Assembly (NCBI GenBank): GCA_028873155.1
Contig: JAGWML010000177.1
Span: 1-6,315 of the forward strand
DNA: 6,315 nt
From: Acidobacteriota bacterium
Lineage (GTDB): Bacteria; Acidobacteriota; Terriglobia; Terriglobales; Acidobacteriaceae
Direction of reading: 5' to 3'
Below the pieces are notes generated by a model. It saw only the letters and a program-made list of their open reading frames with translations, was not told the origin of the DNA and ran no database searches. The first letter of the stretch is position 1, and each line of letters begins with the position of its first letter. Both the position numbers and the translations under genes were made by a program. Positions 1 to 6,315 of this stretch are shown here, piece after piece.

Positions 1-1913
1 TTACCCTGCAGGCGGCGAATCACACCGGTGGCGGAGATGTTGCGCTCATCCAGCGGCTTCAGGTTGATCTGAATTCTGCCGGAGTTCAGCGTGGTATTGA
101 CGCCATCCACGCCGATGAATGAGGACGCGCTCTCCACTGCGGGGTCTTGCAGTATGACATCGACCAGCTGCTGCTGGCGCAGCGCCATGCTCTTAAAGCT
201 GACCGTCTGCGGGGCTTCGCTGATGCCGAGAATGACGCCGGTGTCCTGCACCGGGAAGAAGCCCTTGGGGATGATGATGAACAGCGCCACCGTTGCGACA
301 AACGTAGAGATGGTGACCAGCAGCGTGATGAAGCGATGCCGCAGCACGCGCTGCAGGGTGCGCCCATAGGCCGCAATGATGGAGTTGAAGATGTGCTCGG
401 ACCAGAGGTAGAAGCGGGTCTCTTTTGCGTGCGCCTTGTCCCGCAGAATGCGCGAGCACATCATGGGCGTCAGCGTGAGCGAAACGACCGCGGAGACAAG
501 AATGGTGACCGCCAGCGTAATGGCAAACTCGCGGAAGAGCCGCCCGACCACGTCGCTCATAAAAAGCAGCGGGATGAGTACAGCGATGAGCGAAACGGTC
601 AGCGACATGATCGTGAAGCCGATCTGCTCGCTGCCTTTGAGCGCCGCGCGCATCGGGCTCATGCCCTCTTCGATGTAGCGCGAGATATTCTCGATCATCA
701 CGATGGCGTCATCCACCACAAAGCCGGTGGAGATGGTGAGCGCCATCAGCGTGAGGTTGTTGAGCGAGTAGCCGAGCAGGTACATCACGCCAAAGGTGCC
801 GACGATCGACAGCGGCACCGCGACCGATGGAATCACCGTGGCGGCCAGGTTGCGCAGGAACAGGAAGATGACCATCACGACCAGCGCGATGGTGAGCATC
901 AGCTCAAACTCAACGTCCTTCACCGATGCTCGAATCGTCACAGTGCGGTCGGTGAGCACTTTGACCTGCACGGTGGCTGGCAGGCTGGTCTGCAGCTGCG
1001 GCAGCAACTTCTTGATGCGGTCCACGACCGCGATGATGTTAGCGCCGGGCTGGCGCTGGATGTTCACAATGACAGCGGGCTGGCGGTCCATCCACGCAGC
1101 CTGCTGCGAGTTCTCCGCGGCGTCCACAATAGTGGCCACGTCGGATGCGCGCACCGCAGCGCCATTGCGATAGGCCACAATGACTGGCTTGTAATCGGCG
1201 CTCGAGAGCAGTTGGTCGTTGGCACCGATGGTGTAAGCTTGGCGCGCTCCGTTGAGCGTGCCCTTCGCCTGGTCCACATTGCTGGCGGCAAGTGCCGTGC
1301 GCAGGTCCTCTAGGCTCAGATTGTAGGCGGCCAACTGGGCGGGATTGGCCTGAATACGGACCGAAGGCTTTTGTCCGCCGGCGATGGAGACAAGGCCCAC
1401 ACCCATCACCTGCGAGATCTTCTGCGCCATGTTGGTGTCGGCGGCGTCTTCAATCTTGTCCAGCGGCAGTGAGTTCGAGGTCAGCGCCAGCGTCATGATG
1501 GGCGCATCCGCCGGATTCACCTTGCTGTAGATAGGCGGATTGGGTAAGTCGGGCGGCAGGAAGCTGTTCGCGGCATTGATGGCGGCCTGCACTTCCTGTT
1601 CGGCCACATCGATGTTCTCTTCTAGGTTGAATTCCAGCGTGATGACCGAGCCGCCACCGGAACTGACCGATGTCATCTGCTTGAGGCCGGGCATCTGCCC
1701 GAACTGACGCTCCAGAGGAGCGGTCACGGCCGATGCCATCACGTCCGGCCCCGCTCCCGGATAAAAGGTCAGAACCTGAATGATCGGATAGTCCACCTCA
1801 GGCAGCGCGGAGACAGGCAACTGCTGATATCCCACGAACCCGGCAAGCAGAATCGCCACCATCAGCAGTGAGGTGGCGACTGGACGGAGAATGAATGGGC
1901 GGGACGGGCTCAC
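1..1913 (-). CDS. mdtB: RND multidrug efflux permease, MdtB-like (N-terminal part, cut by window edge)
   Basis: Inner-membrane proton/drug antiporter subunit of a tripartite efflux pump. The minus frame is open from the GTG at 1913-1911 to the window edge, about 637 codons; full-length family members have about 1,030-1,050, so the C-terminal ~40% lies outside. The start reads MSPSRPFILRPVATSLLM, leading into TM1 (about residues 12-30). Porter-domain signatures follow, including ALPEVDYP, APLERQFGQMPGLKQM and GGQKPSVRIQANPAQL. TM2 lies near residue 340. The TM4 proton-relay motif GFVVDDAIVMIENISRY has its two Asp at residues 401-402, corresponding to AcrB D407/D408. RLFREFAITLAV and SLTLTPMMCSR then follow. 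As I recall the E. coli proteins, ALPEVDYP, LERQFGQM and RLFREFAITLAV fit MdtB better than MdtC. The start is supported by AAGAGGA seven bases upstream and by the GTGA overlap with mdtA, which implies translational coupling. A partner MdtC-like permease is expected beyond the left edge. Substrate cannot be read from sequence. Confidence 0.93.
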   Translation of the reverse strand, partial: MSPSRPFILRPVATSLLMVAILLAGFVGYQQLPVSALPEVDYPIIQVLTFYPGAGPDVMASAVTAPLERQFGQMPGLKQMTSVSSGGGSVITLEFNLEENIDVAEQEVQAAINAANSFLPPDLPNPPIYSKVNPADAPIMTLALTSNSLPLDKIEDAADTNMAQKISQVMGVGLVSIAGGQKPSVRIQANPAQLAAYNLSLEDLRTALAASNVDQAKGTLNGARQAYTIGANDQLLSSADYKPVIVAYRNGAAVRASDVATIVDAAENSQQAAWMDRQPAVIVNIQRQPGANIIAVVDRIKKLLPQLQTSLPATVQVKVLTDRTVTIRASVKDVEFELMLTIALVVMVIFLFLRNLAATVIPSVAVPLSIVGTFGVMYLLGYSLNNLTLMALTISTGFVVDDAIVMIENISRYIEEGMSPMRAALKGSEQIGFTIMSLTVSLIAVLIPLLFMSDVVGRLFREFAITLAVTILVSAVVSLTLTPMMCSRILRDKAHAKETRFYLWSEHIFNSIIAAYGRTLQRVLRHRFITLLVTISTFVATVALFIIIPKGFFPVQDTGVILGISEAPQTVSFKSMALRQQQLVDVILQDPAVESASSFIGVDGVNTTLNSGRIQINLKPLDERNISATGVIRRLQG

Positions 1914-3241
1914 TCGGCTGTCCTCTTGGCGTGGTTTGTGGTGCCGCTCGCTCCCTGCGGCCGTGCGCCGCCTTGCTGGCTGAAGGGGCTTTGCTCCGCT
2001 GTCTGCGCGCTGGGCGTGGCATGTGAGGTGCTAACAACCACAGCCTGCCCTGGACGCAGCCGATCCGCGCCATCCACCACCACGTTGGCCCCGGCGTCCG
2101 GACCGCTGTCGAGAATCGTCATCTGCCCTTCAGCGAGCGCCACTTTGACGGGCTGGATTCTTGCAATGGATGCGCCATTGGCATCGGTGTCAATCACCCA
2201 CACGAAGGTTCCCTGCACGCCGGACTGGATCGCCGCCGAGGGCACGACCAGCGCATTGGGCCGGTTCTCCATCACGAGGTGAATGTTGACGAATTGATTG
2301 GGAAAGAGCGATTCGTCCTGATTGGCGAAGACCGCCTTCAAGCGGTCCGTTCCGGTGGTGGTGTCAATCTGGTTGTCCGCGGTGAGCAGCTCGCCGGTAG
2401 CGATCTTCTGCACGTCGCTGCGGTCATAGGCATCCACGGGCATCTGGTGGTTTGCCGCCAGTTTGTGCAGCACCTCAGGGAGCTGGTTCTCAGGCAGCGT
2501 GAAGTAGACGGCAATCGGCCGAAGCTGGTTGATGATGACAAGGTTCGTCGTGTTGGCGCTGATGATGTTGCCGGGGTCCACCAGGCGCAGGCCGATCTTG
2601 CCGTTGATGGGCGACTGGATCGAGCACCAGTCCAACTGCAGTTGCGCGTTGTCCACAGCGGCTTTGTCGGCGGCGATGGCGCCTTCATACTGGCCCATCG
2701 CGGCCTCGTCGGCATCGAGCGTCTCTTTGGACACCACGCCGGCCTGATACAGCGCGGTATACCGCTTGTACTCCACCTGAGCGTTTTTGAGCAGTGCCTG
2801 GTCATGCAGCAAATTGCCTTTAGCCTGGTCGAGGGCTGCCTTGTACGGGCTTGGATCAATCATCATGATTGTCTGCCCCTGCCTGACCTCCTGGCCCTCA
2901 GTGAACTTGACCGGCATCAGCTCGCCGCTCACACGCGCCTTTACGGTCACGCTCATGTATGGAGTCACCGTGCCAAGACCCGTGAGATAGATGGGCATGG
3001 CCTTGCGCTCGGCAGGCACCACCTGAACCGGCGCGGGCCGATTCATCAGTGCGGCAGCCTGGCGGGCGCTGGTCGCGGCAGCCTGGCTCTGGTTCTGATG
3101 GATGCGCCACACGATGAAGCCAAGCGCGGCAAGCAGAACCAAATACACCAGAATGCGGAGACCCTTTCGTTTCGGGGCGGACTGTGGTTCCGAAGTTCCA
3201 GTAGCAGGCGTGCGGGATGCAGATGTTTCAAGCATGGGCAT
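1910..3241 (-). CDS. mdtA: Periplasmic membrane fusion protein (HlyD/RND adaptor), MdtA-like
   Basis: Adaptor that bridges the inner-membrane RND permease to an outer-membrane TolC-type channel. It is 443 aa; E. coli MdtA is about 415. Residues 1-27 are a polar, basic cytoplasmic leader, and residues 28-46 are a single hydrophobic anchor. There is no lipobox Cys, so it is membrane-anchored and not a lipoprotein. The first lipoyl-like half lies around 88-125 (GTVTPYMSVTVKARVSGEL, FTEGQEVRQGQ, IDPSPY). The alpha-hairpin spans about 130-205 (ALYQAGVVSKETLDADEA), followed by the second lipoyl half (QLQLDWCSIQSPINGKIGL, VDPGNIIS). A beta-barrel follows (VYFTLPENQLPEVL, DNQIDTTTGT, SLFPNQFVN), then the membrane-proximal domain to about 405. 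The last ~35 residues are a Gln/Gly/Ala-rich disordered tail. These motifs closely follow MdtA. A TGA stop lies six codons before the ATG at 3241; a second ATG two codons in (3235) is an equally possible start, and neither has a strong ribosome site. It is the first gene of an operon with mdtB. Confidence 0.95.
   Translation of the reverse strand: MPMLETSASRTPATGTSEPQSAPKRKGLRILVYLVLLAALGFIVWRIHQNQSQAAATSARQAAALMNRPAPVQVVPAERKAMPIYLTGLGTVTPYMSVTVKARVSGELMPVKFTEGQEVRQGQTIMMIDPSPYKAALDQAKGNLLHDQALLKNAQVEYKRYTALYQAGVVSKETLDADEAAMGQYEGAIAADKAAVDNAQLQLDWCSIQSPINGKIGLRLVDPGNIISANTTNLVIINQLRPIAVYFTLPENQLPEVLHKLAANHQMPVDAYDRSDVQKIATGELLTADNQIDTTTGTDRLKAVFANQDESLFPNQFVNIHLVMENRPNALVVPSAAIQSGVQGTFVWVIDTDANGASIARIQPVKVALAEGQMTILDSGPDAGANVVVDGADRLRPGQAVVVSTSHATPSAQTAEQSPFSQQGGARPQGASGTTNHAKRTAE
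1921..1927 (-). promoter_or_regulatory. Ribosome binding site of mdtB
   Basis: On the minus strand AAGAGGA lies seven bases before the GTG at 1913, inside the last codons of mdtA. It fixes the GTG start of mdtB, which overlaps the mdtA TGA as GTGA, an arrangement typical of translational coupling. Confidence 0.6.
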
Positions 3242-3307
3242 TGTCGATGAAGTCCGTCACTTTCCGGGGTCCGGGCCGGCAGGTTCGTGCATTCTCTTCT
3301 GAGGGGT

Positions 3308-3330
3308 CCAACTGGATTGCACTCAGTTGG
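3308..3330. repeat. 7-bp inverted repeat upstream of mdtA, candidate operator
   Basis: CCAACTG (3308-3314) and CAGTTGG (3324-3330) are perfect inverted copies separated by nine bases (3315-3323). The repeat sits 67-89 bases upstream of the mdtA start. Half-site length and spacing suit a dimeric repressor such as a TetR- or MarR-type regulator, which commonly control RND operons. No regulator gene is in the window, so the operator role is inference; it could also be a leader hairpin in the mdtA transcript. Confidence 0.4.
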
Positions 3331-3466
3331 GTGGACGTTTGAGCGCCTGAAAAAGTTTAGCGTCTTTCCGACGGATGAGTCTCTTTGCGCGTGCCGTCCA
3401 CAAGCCAGAGAGAAAGCTTAAGCGTAGCTGAATCTTCAGCCTGTGCGTGGCCCCGCAGGTATCTCC

Positions 3467-3472
3467 TATAAT
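3467..3472 (+). promoter_or_regulatory. Possible -10 box for the HAD-UbiA gene
   Basis: A perfect TATAAT lies on the plus strand 110 bases before the TTG at 3583. No good TTGACA-like hexamer is found 16-19 bases upstream (the region reads CTGTGCGTGG), so this is only half of a sigma-70-type promoter. If used, the transcript would begin near 3479 with a leader of about 100 bases. Confidence 0.3.
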
Positions 3473-3582
3473 TCGACCAGATTTTCGCTTGCCCGATACA
3501 ACGGAAGTCTTTCATTCGAAGCGATCTCAACATCCCGCAACGAATCGGGTACGCAGCCACGCGAAGTTGTGCACAGTTTTCG

Positions 3583-5046
3583 TTGCAAAGCGAGGGCCCT
3601 TTGGACAGCGCAGTTTCAGCGGCGGAGAATTCCGGGAGCCCGCGCCCGCTGTGTGTCGATCTCGATGGCACCCTCGTAAAATCCGACACCCTGCTGGACG
3701 GTCTCTGCCACCTCGTTCGCCGGAATCCGCTTGGTGTCTTCCGGATTCCACTATGGATTGCAGGTGGCCGAGCCCGCCTGAAGATGGAGGTGGCTCGCCG
3801 CGCTCCGTTACAGGCGGCCCGCTTGCCCTATAACGCCGAATTGCTGCGGTATCTGCAGGAGCAACGGCGCAATGGACGGGAAATGTACCTTGCTACCGGC
3901 GCCGATGGAGCACTGGCCGAGCAGGTGGCGGCCCATCTCGGGATTTTTAATGGCGTTCTGGCGACGAGCCTGAAGACGAACTTGACCTCGACAAGAAAGC
4001 TGGAACGTCTGCAACAGACCATCGGCGCCTTTGACTACATCGGAAACTCCTGGGCCGATGTTCCGCTGCTCGCCAAAGCCGGCGTTGCCATGGTCGCGAA
4101 CCCGACACCTGCGCTGCGGCTTGCGATCCGCCTGAAGCGCATCCCGATTGCCCGCGTCTTCACCGATCGAATCTCCACCGGCCGCGTCTTGCTCAAAGCG
4201 CTGCGGGTCCATCAATGGGCAAAAAACATCCTGTTGATTCTGCCCCTGCTGCTCTCTCACAAAATCACCCCCGCCGGGCTGCTCGCGGTTCTCAAAGCAT
4301 TCTTCTGCTTCAGCTTCATCGCGTCGGTAAACTACCTCATCAACGACATGCTGGATATCGAGGCGGATCGCCGGCATCCCTCCAAGCGGCTCCGGCCTTT
4401 TGCGGCGGGCGACCTCTCCGTGGGCGGGGCATTGATTCTTGCGTTTCTGCTCATGCTGGCCGCAATCGCAATTCTGCCGACCCTGCCGCACGCCTTCATC
4501 CTTTGGCTTGGGTTGTACATCGTGGCTGCCTCGGCTTACACCGCTCAACTGAAGCGGCTTGCCGTGGTCGATGTGCTGCTGCTCTCCGGGCTCTATACCC
4601 TGCGACTGCTCGCGGGCGGAGCGGCGACCGCGACGCCGATCTCGCAGTGGCTGGCGAGCTTTTCCAGCTTCCTGTTTCTCTCCCTTGCGATGGTCAAGCG
4701 CTTCAGCGAGCTTGAAAACCTGCGTGAGCGCGGAGCAACCGCAATACACGGCCGCGGCTACCTGGTGGCTGACCTTGAGCAGATTCGCAGCTTCGGCACA
4801 GCCAGTGCCTACGCGGCTGTGGTGGTTTTTATGCTGTATATCGCGCGGCCCGATGTCTCCGAACTCTACCACCACCCCACGCGGCTCTGGCTCATCGTGC
4901 CGCTGCTGCTCTACTGGCTGCATCGCGTTTGGCTGCTCGCTTCGCGCGGAGATTTGAACGAAGACCCGGTCGTCTTTGCCATGCGCGACCGGATGAGCCT
5001 GCTGACGGGCGCCGGCGTGCTCGCCCTCGCCATCTTCGCCGCCTGA
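3583..5046 (+). CDS. HAD phosphatase-like domain fused to UbiA-family polyprenyl-phosphate transferase
   Basis: Two-domain membrane protein of 487 aa. Residues ~20-190 form a HAD hydrolase-like domain: motif I DLDGT with D26 and D28, motif II ATG with T105, a candidate motif III Lys at 131 or 139, and motif IV as GNSWAD with N155 and D159. Residues ~200-487 are UbiA-like with about nine hydrophobic segments. They include LRVHQWAKN (207-215), the metal/diphosphate-binding NDxxDxxxD (N254, D255, D258, D262) followed by KRLRPFAAG, and LKR...D330 with LYTLRLLAG. The LRxxQWxKN start and the second motif resemble decaprenyl-phosphate phosphoribosyltransferase (the mycobacterial Rv3806c type), so transfer of a phosphorylated sugar to a polyprenyl phosphate is likely; the HAD part might then remove a phosphate (inference). 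The first in-frame ATG is codon 68, past motif I, so the start must be TTG: 3583 (no ribosome site) or 3601 (GAGGG four bases upstream). It is transcribed away from mdtA and followed by 477 non-coding bases. Confidence 0.9.
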   Translation: MQSEGPLDSAVSAAENSGSPRPLCVDLDGTLVKSDTLLDGLCHLVRRNPLGVFRIPLWIAGGRARLKMEVARRAPLQAARLPYNAELLRYLQEQRRNGREMYLATGADGALAEQVAAHLGIFNGVLATSLKTNLTSTRKLERLQQTIGAFDYIGNSWADVPLLAKAGVAMVANPTPALRLAIRLKRIPIARVFTDRISTGRVLLKALRVHQWAKNILLILPLLLSHKITPAGLLAVLKAFFCFSFIASVNYLINDMLDIEADRRHPSKRLRPFAAGDLSVGGALILAFLLMLAAIAILPTLPHAFILWLGLYIVAASAYTAQLKRLAVVDVLLLSGLYTLRLLAGGAATATPISQWLASFSSFLFLSLAMVKRFSELENLRERGATAIHGRGYLVADLEQIRSFGTASAYAAVVVFMLYIARPDVSELYHHPTRLWLIVPLLLYWLHRVWLLASRGDLNEDPVVFAMRDRMSLLTGAGVLALAIFAA

Positions 5047-5082
5047 ACGCCACACCCGCTCACGCTGAAAACTGCATCCATG

Positions 5083-5098
5083 TTCGAGTGCTCTCGAA
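5083..5098. repeat. Short perfect inverted repeat after the HAD-UbiA gene
   Basis: TTCGAG-TGCT-CTCGAA can form a 6-bp stem with a 4-base loop, 36 bases after the TGA of the prenyltransferase gene. It could mark the 3' end of that transcript, but no T-run follows on the plus strand, so it does not meet the usual picture of an intrinsic terminator. Confidence 0.35.
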
Positions 5099-5436
5099 GC
5101 GGACCAAATGGCGAGATGGACGTCGGGCTGCAGGCATCTACTCAAGGGGCATGTCGTGTCTCTGAATCTGTGGTAGTTTGCGTTGTAAGTGGGTGCGGCC
5201 AACAAAGGGGCGCCTCATCGACTAACATGGAGAGAGAAATCCACGGTTGGTCTCGTACGGCGCAGAGCGCCTGCTCGTTCCAACGCAACTGCCCCGCCTG
5301 CGCTGAAGCAAGCGGCCTGCAACCGTCGAAACGGGGTTCGGGGCGGTCATGCAGGCTCGCAATGGTCTTGTACCCAGCAGGCTCCGCGCTGCCACTGCAA
5401 GACAAGCAACTCCGTTCAACCGCTGTGGGTTTCAGG

Positions 5437-5490
5437 TTCCGGGGATGCGACCGCTGCTGAGCAGCACGGTCTCAAAGGTGTGATCCGGAA
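5437..5490. repeat. Nested inverted repeats just upstream of the second RND gene
   Basis: An outer pair, TTCCGG (5437-5442) and CCGGAA (5485-5490), encloses an inner near-palindrome at 5449-5471 in which GACCG-CTGCT pairs with AGCAG-CA-CGGTC around a central G. The element ends 33 bases before the ATG at 5524. It could fold as a leader RNA hairpin or act in double-stranded form as an operator for a dimeric regulator. It matches no riboswitch family that I recognise. Confidence 0.4.
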
Positions 5491-5505
5491 GGGAAGAAAA
5501 GGCCC

Positions 5506-5513
5506 GGGGGTGG
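5506..5513 (+). promoter_or_regulatory. Probable ribosome binding site of the second RND gene
   Basis: GGGGGTGG resembles the GGAGGTG core with one change and lies ten bases before the ATG at 5524. It is the best purine-rich candidate. An in-frame TGA at 5458-5460, with no other ATG, GTG or TTG between, makes that ATG the only start that keeps the conserved N-terminus. Confidence 0.4.
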
Positions 5514-5523
5514 TAGCAGTCTT

Positions 5524-6315
5524 ATGTGGATTGTCCGTCTGGCGCTGCGGCGACCTTATACGTTTGTCGTCTTCGCGCTGTTGATTCTATTCCTCGGCGT
5601 GTACAGCATCTTGTCGATGCCGACGGACATCTTTCCAAACATCGACATTCCCGTCATCTCCGTCGTCTGGAATTTCAACGGGCTGTCGGCGCAGGAGATG
5701 GCGACTCGCATCGTCTTCAACAGCGAACGCGGCCTCACCACGACGGTCAACGACATCGAGCACATTGAGTCGCAGTCGCTCAACGGCGTCGCAGTCATCA
5801 AGATCTTCTTCCAGCCGCATGTGAATATCGCAGCCGCGGTGGCGCAGGTGGGCGCAATCAACGAGGCGCAGCTTCGCTTTCTTCCGCCCGGCACCAATCC
5901 TCCCTTCATGATTCAGTACAACGCGGCCAGCGTGCCGGTGCTCATGCTGGGTCTTTCCGGCAAGGGCCTCGACGAGCAGCAGTTGTTTGATCTTGCGACC
6001 AACAACATCCGCGTGCAGTTGGCCACGGTCGAGGGTGCGCAGACACCGTTCCCCTACGGCGGCAAGCAGCGGCAGATTCAGGTCGACATTGACGCGGCTG
6101 CTCTCCAGGCCAAAGGGCTCTCGGCAGCGGATGTGGTGAACGCCGTTTCGGCGCAGAACCTCATTGTGCCCACCGGAACCATCAAGATCGACAAGTTCGA
6201 GTACATCGTCGAGTCCAACTCCGCGCCGACCCTGCTGGAAGAGCTGAATAACCTTCCCATCCGCGAAGTGAACGGCACTGTAAGTTACATCCACGATGTG
6301 GCGCACGTACGCGAC
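5524..6315 (+). CDS. RND efflux permease, HAE1/AcrB-type (N-terminal part, cut by window edge)
   Basis: N-terminal 264 residues of an inner-membrane RND transporter; full-length members exceed 1,000 residues. It begins MWIVRLALRRPYTFVVF, with TM1 at about residues 10-30, followed by MPTDIFPNIDIPVISVVW. The periplasmic porter motifs are present: ERGLTTTVNDIEHIESQSL, INEAQLRFLPPGTNPP, VPVLMLGLSG, VEGAQTPFPYGGKQRQIQVD and LSAADVVNAVSAQNLI, and the window ends at YIHDVAHVRD. It differs from the MdtB-like permease in the same window (PTDIFPNID against ALPEVDYP) and belongs to a clade of AcrB-like proteins often seen in Acidobacteriota and Proteobacteria. The window ends before TM4, so the proton-relay Asp pair cannot be checked. 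No adaptor gene lies upstream; an adaptor and a TolC-like gene may lie downstream. Substrate unknown. Confidence 0.93.
   Translation, partial: MWIVRLALRRPYTFVVFALLILFLGVYSILSMPTDIFPNIDIPVISVVWNFNGLSAQEMATRIVFNSERGLTTTVNDIEHIESQSLNGVAVIKIFFQPHVNIAAAVAQVGAINEAQLRFLPPGTNPPFMIQYNAASVPVLMLGLSGKGLDEQQLFDLATNNIRVQLATVEGAQTPFPYGGKQRQIQVDIDAAALQAKGLSAADVVNAVSAQNLIVPTGTIKIDKFEYIVESNSAPTLLEELNNLPIREVNGTVSYIHDVAHVRD

Larger units (their letters stand above)
3242..3582. other. Divergent intergenic region between mdtA and the HAD-UbiA gene
   Basis: These 341 bases separate the leftward efflux operon from the rightward prenyltransferase gene and must carry the promoters of both unless transcription comes from further away. 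I see a 7-bp inverted repeat at 3308-3330, a TATAAT on the plus strand at 3467-3472, and a small GCTTAAGC palindrome at 3416-3423. The short reading frames here show no recognisable domain and overlap on both strands, so I call no gene. No convincing -35/-10 pair for mdtA was found by eye. Confidence 0.7.
5047..5523. other. Long non-coding stretch between the HAD-UbiA gene and the second RND gene
   Basis: This stretch holds 477 bases with no convincing gene. Several overlapping short frames occur on both strands, but their translations are Cys/Arg/Pro/Ser-rich with no recognisable domain, as expected from GC-rich non-coding DNA. I see a 6-bp hairpin at 5083-5098, a CCGT-CGAA-ACGG mini-hairpin at 5323-5334, and a nested inverted-repeat element at 5437-5490. 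It must contain the end of the ubiA transcript and probably the promoter of the RND gene, but no -35/-10 pair stands out. Confidence 0.65.

Noticed and set aside
147..1313. 388-codon plus-strand open frame
   Set aside because: It lies antisense to the MdtB-like gene, whose minus-strand translation matches the family along its whole length. The antisense product is His/Arg/Asp-rich with no domain; it is a GC-driven shadow.
2279..3250. 323-codon plus-strand open frame
   Set aside because: It is antisense to the clearly real MdtA-like gene, and its composition has no family resemblance.
3323..3360. Sigma-70 promoter for mdtA on the minus strand (TAAACT at 3355-3360 as -10)
   Set aside because: No TTGACA-like hexamer lies at a suitable distance and the -10 match is only four of six.
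3357..3689. 110-codon minus-strand open frame in the divergent intergenic region
   Set aside because: It overlaps the start of the HAD-UbiA gene, has no recognisable domain and no clear ribosome site. It could be real only if conserved in relatives.
5083..5098. Intrinsic terminator after the HAD-UbiA gene
   Set aside because: The hairpin is only 6 bp and no T-run follows, so I kept it as an inverted repeat only.
3808..5205. 465-codon minus-strand open frame
   Set aside because: It is antisense to the HAD-UbiA gene; the translation is rich in Gln, Arg, His and Glu without recognisable motifs, and the plus strand has all UbiA and HAD motifs.
5080..5584. Overlapping plus-strand open frames of 126 and 131 codons before the second RND gene
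   Set aside because: Both are Cys/Arg/Ser-rich without a domain, and one runs into the RND coding region in another frame. They look like chance open frames.
5587..6306. 239-codon minus-strand open frame
   Set aside because: It is antisense to the second RND permease, which has convincing family motifs.

Overview
The window looks like chromosomal DNA of a GC-rich Gram-negative bacterium. It carries two tripartite-type RND efflux transporters and a membrane prenyltransferase. My best guess is an Acidobacteriota member of the Terriglobus/Acidobacterium type. That guess rests on moderate-to-high GC, on the style of the second RND transporter (PTDIFPNID N-terminus) and on the HAD-UbiA fusion, and it is inference only. 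I see no mobile element, tRNA, rRNA or CRISPR array.

Layout: positions 1-3241 hold a minus-strand operon. A complete MdtA-like membrane fusion protein (1910-3241) is followed, with a 4-base GTGA overlap, by the N-terminal ~637 codons of an MdtB-like RND permease that runs off the left edge. In the known mdtABC/muxABC loci a second permease follows, and it is probably just outside the window. Positions 3242-3582 form the divergent intergenic region, which contains a clean 7-bp inverted repeat upstream of mdtA and a TATAAT box facing right.

Positions 3583-5046 (plus strand) encode a fusion of an N-terminal HAD phosphatase-like domain with a C-terminal UbiA prenyltransferase domain of the decaprenyl-phosphate phosphoribosyltransferase-like type. 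It must start at a TTG codon. Positions 5047-5523 have no convincing gene but do contain short hairpins, including a nested pair of inverted repeats just upstream of the next gene. Positions 5524-6315 (plus strand) encode the first 264 residues of a second RND permease, only distantly like the first, which runs off the right edge.

Functionally, MdtA and MdtB would form part of a proton-driven tripartite drug/bile-salt-type exporter. The second RND is another, unrelated pump of unknown substrate. The HAD-UbiA protein probably acts on a polyprenyl phosphate in the inner membrane and has no evident link to the pumps beyond location. The genes are ordinary families; the most interesting points are the HAD-UbiA fusion and the palindromic elements in the two long non-coding stretches.
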